Positions 45,628-55,604 of a stretch of 64,000 nucleotides of DNA are shown in pieces; position 1 is the first letter of the stretch; every line of letters starts with the position of its first letter. The notes below the pieces were generated by a model that had not been told where the DNA came from, ran no database searches, and saw only the letters and a program-made list of their open reading frames with translations. This DNA comes from Syntrophus gentianae (GTDB taxonomy: Bacteria > Desulfobacterota > Syntrophia > Syntrophales > Syntrophaceae), in the NCBI RefSeq assembly GCF_900109885.1, contig NZ_FOBS01000005.1, positions 62,001 through 126,000 on the forward strand. Direction: 5' to 3'. Position numbers and translations under genes: made by a program.

Positions 45628-46014
45628 CCCAAACTCCTTTCCCGGGGAAAGATACAGATCCCCTGGTTCCTTCTAATGAAGTCCTTTAATACCTTTCTCC
45701 TGCCGAGCTTGTCAAACTCCTTTATTTTCTCAGCGCGAGAAACAGCCGTGTTTTTATTTCAATCGCTCCGATGTCCTGCAGATCACAAAGCCGGTAGGAT
45801 GGGGAAATGCAGGACATCGGCATTTCGTCATGGAATTGACAATAAGGGAGCAGTACTTATTTAGCTGCAGATTCAAAGAGGTACGTGAGGTGACAAGGCA
45901 TAGCATTCGAAATCGTCAAAGCGGATCGTCGAAAAACCGATATCCAAGTCAAAAAAGATTACATTTGAATAGGGGGGGGATCGAAACAAAGGCAGGATTT
46001 TCTTCGAAGGATCA
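45628..46014. other. Intergenic region upstream of pepA, downstream of the tRNA operon
   Basis: 387 bp without a supported gene. It contains a perfect 13-bp inverted repeat (45768-45820) and a G7 run near 45972. It should hold the pepA promoter. The short open frames have no gene-like composition or ribosome-binding sites. Confidence 0.55.
45768..45820. repeat. 13-bp perfect inverted repeat upstream of pepA
   Basis: CCGATGTCCTGCA (45768-45780) and TGCAGGACATCGG (45808-45820) are exact complements around a 27-bp loop, about 140-190 bp before the pepA start. It could be an operator pair, an RNA hairpin or the remnant of a small element. Confidence 0.55.
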
Positions 46015-46045
46015 ACAAAAAAGGCGTGTTTCTTCAACACGCCTT
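46015..46045 (-). terminator. Terminator of the long leftward operon and tRNAs
   Basis: AAGGCGTGTT and AACACGCCTT form a 10-bp stem; on the minus strand TTTTTTGTTG follows. It lies 15 bp after tRNA-Cys. Confidence 0.88.
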
Positions 46046-46059
46046 ATCTCTCTATAAAA

Positions 46060-46134
46060 TGGAGGCGGCATCCGGATTTGAACCGGAGTATAACGGTTTT
46101 GCAGACCGCTGCCTTACCACTTGGCTATGCCGCC
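46060..46134 (-). tRNA. tRNA-Cys (GCA)
   Basis: A 75-nt cloverleaf on the minus strand: acceptor GGCGGCA/TGCCGCC, anticodon loop CTGCAAA (GCA), T loop TTCAAAT and an encoded TCCA end. It is the last gene before the terminator and 11 bp after tRNA-Gly. Confidence 0.97.
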
Positions 46135-46145
46135 ACATAAAAAAA

Positions 46146-46220
46146 TGGAGCGGGCGAACGGATTCGAACCGTCGACGTCCACCTTGGCAAGGTGGCACTC
46201 TACCGCTGAGTTACGCCCGC
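46146..46220 (-). tRNA. tRNA-Gly (GCC)
   Basis: A 75-nt cloverleaf on the minus strand: acceptor GCGGGCG/CGCCCGC, anticodon loop TTGCCAA (GCC), T loop TTCGAAT and an encoded TCCA end. It lies 74 bp after the pgsA stop and is probably co-transcribed with tRNA-Cys. Confidence 0.97.
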
Positions 46221-46294
46221 TTCCTCAACCCCAGCAATGGTGGCCTGAATATAATAGATGGACTTTTTTGTCAACAGAAATCTTAACGGATGCC

Positions 46295-46879
46295 TTATTC
46301 TTTACTTCTGAGAGTACTCCGATAAAATTTGGCAAAGTAATCCAATCCAGAATAGACCGTAAAAAAAAGAGCGATATAGAGGGTCACCATACCCACCGCG
46401 TGAGCATCTATCCCCCAAAATGGATAGTGGATAATCAATGCGATCACGGCCATGGTCTGGCAGAGGGTCTTTTTCTTTCCTAAAGCGCTGGCATCGATCA
46501 CTCGCCCTTCCCCCGATGCAATGCTCCGCATGCCGTCTACGGCAATATCCCGAATAATCGTAATCGCCACGACCCACGCCGGGATGCGGCCAATGGGAAT
46601 CATGAGAATCATTGCCGTATTCACGATGAGTTTGTCCGCGATCGGATCCAGAAACTGGCCCATTTTCGTGATGATTTCATATTTACGCGCAATATAACCA
46701 TCCAGGAAATCCGTCAACGCCGCGGCAAGAAACAAGAAGGCAATCACCAGACTCCACGTCAGATCCGGTGAAGTCAACAGGAAAAAAAGAATCGGAATGA
46801 CCCCAATCCTCACCATGGTGATAATGTTGGGAAGATTGAAGATTTTCTCGCCAGACGAGATCAGTGGATGTCGATTCAT
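46295..46879 (-). CDS. pgsA: CDP-diacylglycerol-glycerol-3-phosphate 3-phosphatidyltransferase
   Basis: An inner-membrane phospholipid enzyme making phosphatidylglycerophosphate, 194 residues. The CDP-alcohol phosphotransferase motif is complete: DFLDGYIARKYEIITKMGQF continuing LDPIADK. Several membrane helices surround it, and the GKKKTLCQT segment is typical of PgsA. Start: ATG with AAGGGAAAA. It follows the transaldolase-family gene and precedes two tRNAs. Confidence 0.94.
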   Translation of the reverse strand: MNRHPLISSGEKIFNLPNIITMVRIGVIPILFFLLTSPDLTWSLVIAFLFLAAALTDFLDGYIARKYEIITKMGQFLDPIADKLIVNTAMILMIPIGRIPAWVVAITIIRDIAVDGMRSIASGEGRVIDASALGKKKTLCQTMAVIALIIHYPFWGIDAHAVGMVTLYIALFFTVYSGLDYFAKFYRSTLRSKE

Positions 46880-46934
46880 TTTTCCCTTCGAGATGTTAGA
46901 GGGTCAACGCGCTGGTAAGTGTCGTCTTCATTAT

Positions 46935-47588
46935 TTATTTTTCCAATTTCAGGACTTTCTTCCAATCCGCGAGAAAAAGTTCGATGCCCTTATCGGTCAA
47001 AGGATGTTTTGCAAGTTGTTCGATGACTTTGAAGGGGATTGTAGCGATATCGGCTCCCATGAGCGCCCCTTCGAGAACATGGCGAGGATGGCGGATGCTG
47101 GCGACGATGACTTCTGTTTCAAAACCATAAGAATCATAAATCGTAAGAATCTGTTCCACGATATCCATGCCGTTGTGGGCCGCATCATCGAGCCTGCCGA
47201 CAAAGGGACTGACGTAGGCCGCACCGGCCTTGGCCGCCATGAGGGCTTGAACGGGCGAGAAGATGAGCGTCTGGTTCACGGAAATCCCCTCCCCAGACAG
47301 AATCTTGGTTGCCTTCAATCCCTCCGTGGTCATAGGCACCTTGATGACCACCTGCTCCCCAAGCTCGGCCAGTTTTTTCCCCTCTTCAACCATCTCGCCA
47401 GATTTCAGTCCTACCACCTCAAGACTGACCGGTCCGCTGACCCGTTCCAGAATATCCTTAACGACATCGTTAAAAGGCCGTTTCTCTTTGGCAATCAGCG
47501 ATGGATTTGTGGTCACGCCATCCACCATCCCCAGGCTCAGGCCTTCCTCAATTTCCTGGATGTTGGCTGTGTCGATAAAAAATTTCAT
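46935..47588 (-). CDS. Small transaldolase / fructose-6-phosphate aldolase family
   Basis: 217 residues, the size of the short (TalC/MipB/FSA) group. [28 protein letters not shown], the Schiff-base lysine in [27 protein letters not shown] and SPFVGRLDD are all present. It acts in the non-oxidative pentose phosphate pathway as transaldolase or splits fructose 6-phosphate; sequence alone does not separate the two. Start: ATG with AAAGGAAAG. Confidence 0.92.
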   Translation of the reverse strand: MKFFIDTANIQEIEEGLSLGMVDGVTTNPSLIAKEKRPFNDVVKDILERVSGPVSLEVVGLKSGEMVEEGKKLAELGEQVVIKVPMTTEGLKATKILSGEGISVNQTLIFSPVQALMAAKAGAAYVSPFVGRLDDAAHNGMDIVEQILTIYDSYGFETEVIVASIRHPRHVLEGALMGADIATIPFKVIEQLAKHPLTDKGIELFLADWKKVLKLEK

Positions 47589-47599
47589 AGTCTTTCCTT

Positions 47600-47875
47600 T
47601 CAGGATTCTTTCTTCTGCAATCTCTCGTACTTTTTAAAACAGTCTTTACTGCAAAAATTCAAAGTTTCTCCATTCAGAAATCCTTTATAGGCATCCTTTT
47701 CAGGGATATAAATTTTGCAATAAGGATCCTGAACGAGATTGCCTCCTTGAATAACGCCTCCATTGACGGAATAGCGGACTTCAGGCTTCTTTCTGGACGA
47801 AACTTTTAAAAGTCCCTTCGTGATCCGGTAGAACAAATATAAGATGACGACAATAAAAAGAAAACGTAAAATCAT
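47600..47875 (-). CDS. Small membrane-anchored YHS-like protein
   Basis: 91 residues. One N-terminal membrane helix (residues 3-19), a basic linker, then a YHS-like segment [17 protein letters not shown]... [15 protein letters not shown] with three cysteines that could bind metal. Similar proteins are usually annotated only as PP0621-like or hypothetical. It sits between folK (15 bp) and the transaldolase-family gene (11 bp) in the same direction. Function unknown; possibly metal sensing or delivery at the membrane. Confidence 0.75.
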   Translation of the reverse strand: MILRFLFIVVILYLFYRITKGLLKVSSRKKPEVRYSVNGGVIQGGNLVQDPYCKIYIPEKDAYKGFLNGETLNFCSKDCFKKYERLQKKES

Positions 47876-47890
47876 GATGTTACTTCTATC

Positions 47891-48415
47891 CTATACGATA
47901 CGCTCCACTCTGCTTTCGTCCTGAAGCCTCTGCATCAATCCCTGGATGGATACGCCGAAGGACGGATGGATGACATAGGATGCAAGCTCGTTGAGGGGAA
48001 CGAGGACAAACCGTCTCCTGTGGAGTTCTGGGTGGGGAATGACGAGATCGCCTTCCTGAACGACTTCCTGCCCGAAAAGGAGAATGTCCAAATCAATGAT
48101 CCGCGGTCCCCAACGGGTTGTCCGAACTCGCCCCATCTCCGTCTCAATCTGCTGAAGGGCTTGCAGGAGAGCCCGCGCGGTCAGTACGGTCCGCACCTCG
48201 GCAACGGCATTAACGAAATCCTCCTGATCCACAAAACCAACGGGCTCCGTCCTGTAGAATGAAGAACAGCGCAGAAGCGTCATGCTGCTCCCATCAGCAA
48301 TCCGTCGCACGGCCTCCCGACACTGATCAAGAGGCCGCTCCTGATTTGAACCGATACCGATATAACAGATGACACCACGGACCTGTTCCGATCGGAAATC
48401 TTCTGTTTGCCTCAA
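47891..48415 (-). CDS. folK: 2-amino-4-hydroxy-6-hydroxymethyldihydropteridine pyrophosphokinase
   Basis: The pterin pyrophosphokinase of folate synthesis, 174 residues. YIGIGSNQ, FYRTEPVGFVDQEDFVNAV, and the signature RWGPRIIDLDILLFG are intact. The only start codon available before the conserved N-terminus is TTG at 48415, directly after an in-frame stop, so a TTG start is likely. It follows dapB by 37 bp in the long leftward operon. Confidence 0.92.
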   Translation of the reverse strand: MRQTEDFRSEQVRGVICYIGIGSNQERPLDQCREAVRRIADGSSMTLLRCSSFYRTEPVGFVDQEDFVNAVAEVRTVLTARALLQALQQIETEMGRVRTTRWGPRIIDLDILLFGQEVVQEGDLVIPHPELHRRRFVLVPLNELASYVIHPSFGVSIQGLMQRLQDESRVERIV

Positions 48416-48452
48416 AGTTCAAATTCCAGAGGGTAAACCCTTCACGATTTTT

Positions 48453-49259
48453 TTAAGATCGAAGTCCGAGGACATCCTGCATGTCATACAGCCCGGGTTT
48501 CTGTTCAACCACCCACTTCGCCGCCCGAATGGCCCCTTTGGCGAAGTTGTCCCGGCTGTGAGCGCGATGAATCAGTTCCAGTCTCTCACCGACCGCACCG
48601 AAGAGGATCGTGTGTTCCCCCACAATATCCCCGGCCCGCAAAGTCTGGATGCCGATTTCCTTCCGCGAGCGTTCGCCGATGAGCCCTTTGCGCTCATAGA
48701 CCCCGACTTCGTCCAGATCCCGTCCCAGGGCCTCTGCGATTATCTGGGCCATTTTCATGGCTGTTCCGCTGGGCGCATCCTTTTTGAGATGATGATGGGC
48801 TTCCAGAATTTCCACATCATAGTCGTCACCCAGAATTTCCGCAACGATTTTGAGAATCTTGAACAGGACATTGACCCCCACGCTCATATTGGGGGCAAGA
48901 ACACAGGGCACGCTCTGCGCCAATCCCCGGATCTCCTCCAGCTCCTCTGGGGAAAATCCCGTACTGCCGATCACCATGGGCCGCCGGTGCTGTGCGGCAA
49001 TTTTCAGATTCTGCACCGAGGCGCTGTGACTCGTAAAATCAATGGCGACATCGCCTTTGGAAATGCAGGCGTTGAAATCTTTCTCAACAACGATCCCCCT
49101 TTTTTCCAATCCCAGAATTTCTCCCACATCCCGTCCGACGACAGGATGATCACCTCTTTCAACAGCCGCCGCCAGATCGATACCCTCATCGGCCTCCATC
49201 AGGCTGATGATACGGCCTCCCATTCTTCCACCGGCCCCGGTGACAATGGTTTTCACCAT
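48453..49259 (-). CDS. dapB: 4-hydroxy-tetrahydrodipicolinate reductase
   Basis: NAD(P)H-dependent step of lysine/diaminopimelate synthesis, 268 residues. VTGAGGRMG (dinucleotide binding), AIDFTSHSA, IGSTGFSPEE, and the catalytic signature EAHHHLKKDAPSGTA are present. Start: ATG with GGAGAACAGTTC. It lies 78 bp after dapA and acts on its product. Confidence 0.96.
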   Translation of the reverse strand: MVKTIVTGAGGRMGGRIISLMEADEGIDLAAAVERGDHPVVGRDVGEILGLEKRGIVVEKDFNACISKGDVAIDFTSHSASVQNLKIAAQHRRPMVIGSTGFSPEELEEIRGLAQSVPCVLAPNMSVGVNVLFKILKIVAEILGDDYDVEILEAHHHLKKDAPSGTAMKMAQIIAEALGRDLDEVGVYERKGLIGERSRKEIGIQTLRAGDIVGEHTILFGAVGERLELIHRAHSRDNFAKGAIRAAKWVVEQKPGLYDMQDVLGLRS

Positions 49260-49337
49260 GAACTGTTCTCCTTCGCCTGCCGATTCCTGTCAGAGAGACG
49301 GGAATCGGGAAAAATCATCTCCTCATTTTTTACACTG

Positions 49338-50213
49338 TTAACGAATAAGGCCATAGTCCTGCATAACCTGCCGCAGTTTGCCCAGATTGGCTTCCGACAT
49401 TTGATACAGAGGCAAACGGACGTCTGCGGACATCTTACCCATCATGGCCAGTGCCGCTTTAACCGGTGTTGGATTCGTTTCAATGAACAGGGCATCGATC
49501 AGGGGCACCATCTTATCATGCAGTTCCCGGGCTTTCTGAAGATTCCCGGCTTCAAAGGCATCGACAAGGCCGGCCATATCCGCCGGGGCAACATTGGAAA
49601 TCACGGAAATAATCCCTTTCCCCCCCAGAGTCAGCAGGGGCAGGGTAAAGAAATCGTCTCCCGAGAGAACGGAAAAACCGTTGTCACAAAGGCTGATCAC
49701 ATCATTCATCTGCTTCAGGGAACCGGAGGCTTCCTTTATTCCGACGATGTTCTCGATTTTTGCCAGTCGCGCCACGGTTTCCGGAAGGATATTCACGCCT
49801 GTACGGCTGGGGATGTTATAGGGAACGATGGGGATGGGAATGCTTTCGGCCAGGGTTTTATAATGCTGATAAAGCCCTTCCTGAGTAGGCCAGTTGTAAT
49901 AGGGCGCGACCACCAACACACCATCTGCGCCGGCCTGGTAGGCGTGTTCCGTCAATCTCAGGGCTTCCGCCGTGCTGTTGGAACCCGTCCCCGCGATCAC
50001 AGGAACCCGCTTTTTCACCGCATCGATGGTAATCTCGATAACCCGGTCATGCTCCTCATGAGACAGCGTTGGGGATTCTCCCGTCGTTCCACATGGGACA
50101 ATGCCATCCGTCCCCGATTCAATCTGAAACTCGATCAGTTCCCTCAAGGTCTGCTCATCTATACTGCCATTTTTAAATGGCGTCACAATCGCAACAATCG
50201 CTCCTTTAAACAT
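49338..50213 (-). CDS. dapA: 4-hydroxy-tetrahydrodipicolinate synthase
   Basis: The first committed step of lysine synthesis, condensing pyruvate with aspartate semialdehyde; 291 residues. GTTGESPTLSHEEH, the tyrosine in VPYNIPSRTG and the Schiff-base lysine in VGIKEASGSL are intact. Start: ATG with AGGAAAG upstream. It lies 33 bp after lysA in the same direction. Confidence 0.96.
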   Translation of the reverse strand: MFKGAIVAIVTPFKNGSIDEQTLRELIEFQIESGTDGIVPCGTTGESPTLSHEEHDRVIEITIDAVKKRVPVIAGTGSNSTAEALRLTEHAYQAGADGVLVVAPYYNWPTQEGLYQHYKTLAESIPIPIVPYNIPSRTGVNILPETVARLAKIENIVGIKEASGSLKQMNDVISLCDNGFSVLSGDDFFTLPLLTLGGKGIISVISNVAPADMAGLVDAFEAGNLQKARELHDKMVPLIDALFIETNPTPVKAALAMMGKMSADVRLPLYQMSEANLGKLRQVMQDYGLIR

Positions 50214-50246
50214 AACTTTCCTGTCCGCCTCCCATTTTTTTATCTT

Positions 50247-51521
50247 TCAGGATATGCTTTTCTCATTGTTCAGAAATGAGGGAATTTCCTCATGCGATAT
50301 CAAATCGGCATAGGTTTCCCGCTGCCGAATGACATAGTACCGATCATCCCTGACCATAATTTCCGGAATTCTCGGCCTTGAGTTGTAGTTGGAGGCCATG
50401 GTAAATCCGTAGGCCCCGGCGCTGAAGACAGCCATTAAATCTCCCCGTTCGAAGGAGGCCAATTTTCTGGCTTTTGCCAGATAATCTCCGGATTCACAGA
50501 TGGGACCGACCACATCGGCGACGATTTCTTTACGGCTACCCTCCAGGACCGGCCGAATCGCGTGAAAGGAATTATAGAGGCTGGGCCGGACGAGGTCATT
50601 CATTCCCGCATCGACGATAATGAAGTTTTTATTGTCCGTGCTTTTCGTATAAAGGACTTTGGTAACGAGGATCCCGGCATTGCCGACAATGACCCTTCCC
50701 GGTTCAAAGATAAAGGTGCAATCCAGATCCCGGGCCGCCGTTAAAATGGCTTCCGCGTATTCCGACGGGTGGGGCGGCGCTTCGGAATCGTAGGTAATGC
50801 CCAGCCCGCCACCCAGATCGACGTACCGGATGTCAAAGGCTTCCTCTTTCAGTTGGCGAACCAGCCTGGAGAGCCGATCCAGGGCTTCGAGGAAAGGGGA
50901 CAGGCGGGTCACCTGCGAACCGATGTGACAGCTCACTCCCTTGATATCGATATGGGAGAGAGACTTCGCCCGGCGATAGGTTTCCAGGGAACGTTCGATG
51001 TCGATTCCGAATTTGTTTTCTTTAAGGCCCGTGGAAATATGCGGGTGCGTCTTTGGATCTACATCAGGATTCACCCTCAGGGCGATCCCCGCCTTCAAGC
51101 CGAGGTTCTGCGCACAGAGATTGATGACCTCCAGCTCCTGCCAGGATTCCACATTGAACATCAGGATCTTCGTACGCAGGGCGTACTCGATCTCATCCAC
51201 GCGTTTTCCCACTCCCGAGTACACGACTTTTCCCGGATCCACACCGACTGCCAGAGCGCGGAACAATTCTCCCCCGGAGACGATATCGACCCCGCCCCCT
51301 TCGGCAATCATGGTCCGAAGAACGGCCAGATTCGAATTGGCCTTGACGGCGAAACAGATGATATGAGGCACCCTGGCAAAGGCTTCCGTAAAGACGCGGA
51401 AGTGATTCCTCAGGGTGGCGTAGCTGTAAAGATAGAAAGGTGTGCCCACTTCTTCCGCAATTCGGGCAACCGGGACCCTCTCACAGATCAACTGCTGATT
51501 TTCATAGATAAAGTCATTCAT
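50247..51521 (-). CDS. lysA: Diaminopimelate decarboxylase
   Basis: The last step of lysine synthesis, PLP-dependent, 424 residues. The PLP lysine is in FAVKANSNLAVL; HIGSQ, VDLGGGLGI, EPGRVIVGNAG and the active-site CESGDYLA are conserved. ATG at 51521 directly follows the stop of the lipoprotein gene (two-base gap) and lacks a strong ribosome-binding site of its own, so translational coupling is likely. Confidence 0.96.
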   Translation of the reverse strand: MNDFIYENQQLICERVPVARIAEEVGTPFYLYSYATLRNHFRVFTEAFARVPHIICFAVKANSNLAVLRTMIAEGGGVDIVSGGELFRALAVGVDPGKVVYSGVGKRVDEIEYALRTKILMFNVESWQELEVINLCAQNLGLKAGIALRVNPDVDPKTHPHISTGLKENKFGIDIERSLETYRRAKSLSHIDIKGVSCHIGSQVTRLSPFLEALDRLSRLVRQLKEEAFDIRYVDLGGGLGITYDSEAPPHPSEYAEAILTAARDLDCTFIFEPGRVIVGNAGILVTKVLYTKSTDNKNFIIVDAGMNDLVRPSLYNSFHAIRPVLEGSRKEIVADVVGPICESGDYLAKARKLASFERGDLMAVFSAGAYGFTMASNYNSRPRIPEIMVRDDRYYVIRQRETYADLISHEEIPSFLNNEKSIS

Positions 51522-51523
51522 TT

Positions 51524-52018
51524 TTATTTAACATCACTTCTTAGGTTTGCTGGTACCATTATGACGTTTGAAGGTTCGCTGCAGTATCCCGAGGCGTTGC
51601 ATACCACAATCCGATAAAAATAGCTGTTTTCAACTTTCACGGCGGGGTCGATCCAGGAATAAAGGTCCTTTTTCCTATCGTACCGCAGTTGGGACTCTCC
51701 GATGTTCATCTCCTGAACCACCACATAATTCCGAGGGCAATCCTGACAGACTTCCTCATCGGGAAATTGCTCGCTGCGCAGAATTTTAAACCTTCCTTCC
51801 TCGATCGCCGTACTCCAGCGCAGTTCAATTCCCCGGTCTTTTTTCTCGGCCCGCAGATCGGAAATGGCAGGAGGAACGACAATCCGGAGAGGAATCGGGT
51901 CCGCTTTTTTCCCGCAACCCGGAATCCATCCGAGGATCAAAACTCCAAAGAGGAGAAAAGAAAGACAACGTCTCCATAACAGCCCTTTTTCCATCGATAC
52001 CGATCGAAAAATCTTCAT
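51524..52018 (-). CDS. Lipoprotein with fibronectin-III-like region
   Basis: 164 residues. A signal sequence with a lipobox (GWIPGC, cysteine near residue 35) is followed by GKKADPIP, similar to the short lipoproteins often encoded next to lysA. The remainder (PPAISDLRAEKKDRGIELRWST... YFYRIVVCNASGYCSEPSNV) is fibronectin-type-III-like. Its ATG overlaps the argH stop as ATGA. The role is unknown; the position between argH and lysA is likely conserved in related bacteria. Confidence 0.82.
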   Translation of the reverse strand: MKIFRSVSMEKGLLWRRCLSFLLFGVLILGWIPGCGKKADPIPLRIVVPPAISDLRAEKKDRGIELRWSTAIEEGRFKILRSEQFPDEEVCQDCPRNYVVVQEMNIGESQLRYDRKKDLYSWIDPAVKVENSYFYRIVVCNASGYCSEPSNVIMVPANLRSDVK

Positions 52019-53430
52019 GATGTTTCTCTCCCGGGATGTGGACGGCCCTGGGCCTCAATTTGTCGTATCTGCTCCTGGACCTGTTCGCCTGCCGTTCCTC
52101 CATAGCTCTTTCTGCTCCGCACGGAATTCCGGAGGGAAAGGCAATCGTAAACATCCTCGCCGATCGCGGGGCAGAAAGATTCAAATTCAGTCACCGACAG
52201 GGAGGCCAGCTCCTTTTGAGATTCGATGCAGAAACGAACCAGCTTCCCGACGATTCCGTGGGCCTCTCGAAAGGGAATGCCTTTCATCACGAGATATTCG
52301 GCAAGATCCGTCGCCGTGGAAAATCCCCCTTGGGCCTCCTGCTCCATTTTCTCCCGGTGGAACTTCAAATGCCGACTCATTTCCGCAAGGACTTTCAGGC
52401 TGGCCTTGACCGTATCGACGGTGTCAAAGAGAGGCTCCTTATCTTCCTGAAGATCCCGGTTGTAGGACATGGGCAGCCCTTTCAGCAGGGTCAGCAGGGC
52501 CACCAGGTTGCCGTAGATCCGGCCTGTCTTCCCCCGGATCAGTTCCGCCACGTCGGGATTCTTTTTCTGCGGCATGATGCTGCTGCCCGTCGTAAAGGCA
52601 TCGGCAATCTCCACAAAATTGAATTCTCCCGTAGACCAGAGGATCAGGTCTTCGCAGAAACGGCTCAGGTGCATCATGATCAGAGAGGCGACAAAGAGGA
52701 ACTCCGCAATAAAATCACGGTCGGAAACCGTATCCATGCTGTTGCGGGATATTTCAGGGAACTTGAGCAGGCGGGCGACATAAGCCCGGTCAATGGGCAG
52801 AGAGGTACCCGCCAGGGCTGCCGCTCCCAGGGGGAGCACATTGACCCGGCGATAACAATCACGCAGGCGCGATTCGTCCCGATCCAGCATTTCCCGATAA
52901 GCCAGGAGATAATGAGCCAGGAGGACCGGCTGCGCCTTCTGCAGATGGGTGTAGCCCGGAAGGATGGTTTCGGCCTCCTCCCTGGCAAGCTCCAGAAAGA
53001 CCGCCTTGAGCGATAGAACCTCTTCAAGAATTTCCTGGATCTCCGCCCGAAGGTAGAGGCGGACGTCCAGAGCAACCTGGTCGTTGCGGCTCCGGCCGGT
53101 ATGGAGCTTTGCCCCTGCATCGCCGATGCGCTGAATCAGGGCCTTTTCAATCGCCATGTGAATATCTTCGTCCTTGGAAGAAAATTCAAAGGCGCCCCTT
53201 TCGATATCCTGCAGAATTCCTTGCAGAGCCTTGCCGATGGAACGGGCTTCACCGCGGCTGATAATTCCCTGTCGGGCCAGCATCTTGGCATGGGCGATAC
53301 TGCCCTCGATGTCATAGCGAAAAAGCCGTCGATCAAAAGAGATCGAAGCCGTAAATGCTTCGACAAGCTCGTGGGTCGGTTCCTGGAAACGTCCCCCCCA
53401 GGGTTTGCCCTGCTCTCCCCTATTCCTCAT
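52015..53430 (-). CDS. argH: Argininosuccinate lyase
   Basis: The final step of arginine synthesis, releasing fumarate; 471 residues. KPWGGRFQEPTHEL, TGRSRNDQVALD, PGYTHLQKAQP and the signature GSSIMPQKKNPDVAEL are complete. Start: ATG with AAGGAACGGG. It follows argG by 43 bp. Confidence 0.97.
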   Translation of the reverse strand: MRNRGEQGKPWGGRFQEPTHELVEAFTASISFDRRLFRYDIEGSIAHAKMLARQGIISRGEARSIGKALQGILQDIERGAFEFSSKDEDIHMAIEKALIQRIGDAGAKLHTGRSRNDQVALDVRLYLRAEIQEILEEVLSLKAVFLELAREEAETILPGYTHLQKAQPVLLAHYLLAYREMLDRDESRLRDCYRRVNVLPLGAAALAGTSLPIDRAYVARLLKFPEISRNSMDTVSDRDFIAEFLFVASLIMMHLSRFCEDLILWSTGEFNFVEIADAFTTGSSIMPQKKNPDVAELIRGKTGRIYGNLVALLTLLKGLPMSYNRDLQEDKEPLFDTVDTVKASLKVLAEMSRHLKFHREKMEQEAQGGFSTATDLAEYLVMKGIPFREAHGIVGKLVRFCIESQKELASLSVTEFESFCPAIGEDVYDCLSLRNSVRSRKSYGGTAGEQVQEQIRQIEAQGRPHPGRETS

Positions 53431-53473
53431 TCCCGTTCCTTGAGAATTCCATTCACTCTTTAATCTGGCCGCT

Positions 53474-54679
53474 CTATTTCTTCAGCGCCGCAATGCGCAA
53501 CCGCAGGGCATTGAGCCGGATGAAGCCCGTTGCATCCATCTGATTGTAGACCTCATCCTTTTCAAAGGTGGCAAAATCTTCGCTGTACAAGGAATAGGGA
53601 GACTTGCGACCGACGACGATACAGTTGCCCTTGTAAAGCTTCATCCGGGTGGTCCCCGTGACCTTTTTCTGGGTTTCGTCGATCAGGGCCTGAAGGGCTT
53701 CCATCTCGGGAGCAAACCAGAATCCGTTATAGGCCAGCTGGGCGTATTTCGGGATCAGGGAATCCCTCAAGAGCATCACTTCCCGGTCCATGGTAATCGA
53801 TTCCAGGGCTCGATGGGCAGCCCAGAGCACCGTTCCCCCCGGTGTTTCATAAACCCCTCGCGATTTCATCCCGACGAACCGGTTCTCCACCATATCGACG
53901 CGCCCGATGCCGTTGGCGCCGCCAATATCATTCAGTTTTTCCATGAGGGCCGCCGGGCTTAAAGGCACGCCATCGAGCGCCACGGGATTGCCCTGTTCAA
54001 AATCGATCTCCACATAGGTCGGTTTATCCGGAGCGGCTTCGGGAGAGACGGAGATCGTAAAGATGTCTTCCGGAGGCTCCGCCCAGGGATCTTCCAGAAT
54101 GGCGCCCTCGTGCGAGATATGGAGCAGATTCCGGTCGCTGCTGTAAGGCTTTTCCCGGGTCAATGGCAGGGGGATGTTGTGTTTGTCCGCAAAATCAAAC
54201 ATGTCCTCCCGGGATTTGAAACGCCAGTTGGGATCCTTCCAGGCCGATATGATCCGGATATTGGGTTCCAGGGCCATGTAGGTCAACTCAAACCGGACCT
54301 GGTCATTGCCTTTTCCCGTTGCCCCGTGACACACGGCATCGGCCCCCTCCGCCCGGGCAATTTCCACCTGACGCTTGGCAATCAGCGGCCTGGCCAGGGA
54401 GGTCCCGAGCAGATAGGTTCCCTCGTAGATGGCATTGGCCCGCAGCGCCGGGAAGACAAAATCCCGGGCAAATTCTTCACGGAGATCGTCAATATAGATT
54501 TTACTCGCCCCGGTTTGAATGGCCTTTTCCCGAAGCCCTTCCAGCTCTTCCTTCTGACCGACATCCGCGGCAAAGGCGATGACTTCGCAGCCATACGTTT
54601 CGATCAACCATTGGACGATGACGGAGGTATCCAACCCGCCTGAATAGGCCAGGACGACTTTTTTAATTTTAGTATTCAC
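53474..54679 (-). CDS. argG: Argininosuccinate synthase
   Basis: ATP-dependent ligation of citrulline and aspartate, 401 residues. The P-loop-like [28 protein letters not shown] and YETPGGTVL are conserved. The start is GTG at 54679 with AAGGAG seven bases upstream; it overlaps the argF stop by 11 bp. The frame is open further upstream but there lies within argF. Confidence 0.97.
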   Translation of the reverse strand: MNTKIKKVVLAYSGGLDTSVIVQWLIETYGCEVIAFAADVGQKEELEGLREKAIQTGASKIYIDDLREEFARDFVFPALRANAIYEGTYLLGTSLARPLIAKRQVEIARAEGADAVCHGATGKGNDQVRFELTYMALEPNIRIISAWKDPNWRFKSREDMFDFADKHNIPLPLTREKPYSSDRNLLHISHEGAILEDPWAEPPEDIFTISVSPEAAPDKPTYVEIDFEQGNPVALDGVPLSPAALMEKLNDIGGANGIGRVDMVENRFVGMKSRGVYETPGGTVLWAAHRALESITMDREVMLLRDSLIPKYAQLAYNGFWFAPEMEALQALIDETQKKVTGTTRMKLYKGNCIVVGRKSPYSLYSEDFATFEKDEVYNQMDATGFIRLNALRLRIAALKK

Positions 54680-55604
54680 TGTATTTCTCCTTTCCCTGAA
54701 GCAAAATTTCCAATATCGCTTTTTGAACATGCAGCCGGTTTTCGGCCTGATCGACAACGACCGACTGGGTGCCGTCAAGAACTTCCGCGGTGATCTCTTC
54801 CCCCCGGTGGGCGGGAAGGCAATGCATCACGAGGGCTTTTTCCCTTGCCGAAGCAAGCAGGTTCCTGTCGATCTGATAAGGCTGGAACACCTTGGCCCGT
54901 TCCTCCTGTTCCTCCTCCTGCCCCATACTGGCCCAAACATCGGTATAGACCACGTCGGCATTTCTCACGGCCTCGAACGGATCCCGGTGCAGGACGACTC
55001 CTTCGCGCGCTTCCCTTACGCCCCTGGCGAGAATAGCGGCATCGGGGTCATAGCCTTCGGGACAGGCAAGGGCCAGATGAAAAGGAAGCCGAGCGGCTGC
55101 GTTGATCCATGAATTGGCTATGTTGTTTCCATCGCCGACATAGGCGATTTTCAGCCCCTGATACGTTCCTTTCTTCTCTATGATGGTGAAAAGATCACTC
55201 AGAATCTGACAGGGATGGAGAAGGTCCGTAAGTCCATTAATCACGGGGATAGCGGCAAAAGCGGCCAGTTCTTCAACGACCTGCTGGGAGAAGGTCCGAA
55301 TCATGATTCCATCAATATAACGGGACAGGATCTGTGCGGTGTCGCTGACCGATTCGCCCCGCCCGAGCTGTATATCGCGCCGGTTTAAAAAGAGGGCCAG
55401 ACCGCCGAGTTGATACATGCCGACTTCAAAGGAAACCCTCGTTCGCGTGGACGACTTGTCAAAAATCATCCCCAGGGTTTTCCCTTGGAGAGGGGTATAA
55501 ACCTTCCGTTCCCTGTGCAATTCCTTAAGGCGGCCGGCATTTTCAAAAATTGCCTGAAAATCCTCATATTCCAGTTCATAAACGCTTAAAAGATCCTTGT
55601 TCAT
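54669..55604 (-). CDS. argF: Ornithine carbamoyltransferase
   Basis: Makes citrulline from ornithine and carbamoyl phosphate, 311 residues. The carbamoyl-phosphate motif [18 protein letters not shown], and the ornithine-site [11 protein letters not shown] are intact. The ATG overlaps the argD stop as ATGA, and the 3' end overlaps argG. No regulatory subunit is nearby. Confidence 0.96.
   Translation of the reverse strand: MNKDLLSVYELEYEDFQAIFENAGRLKELHRERKVYTPLQGKTLGMIFDKSSTRTRVSFEVGMYQLGGLALFLNRRDIQLGRGESVSDTAQILSRYIDGIMIRTFSQQVVEELAAFAAIPVINGLTDLLHPCQILSDLFTIIEKKGTYQGLKIAYVGDGNNIANSWINAAARLPFHLALACPEGYDPDAAILARGVREAREGVVLHRDPFEAVRNADVVYTDVWASMGQEEEQEERAKVFQPYQIDRNLLASAREKALVMHCLPAHRGEEITAEVLDGTQSVVVDQAENRLHVQKAILEILLQGKEKYSEY

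Noticed and set aside
48369-50279. 636-codon plus-strand frame
   Set aside because: Antisense to folK, dapB and dapA, which have full catalytic motifs; long only because of codon bias.
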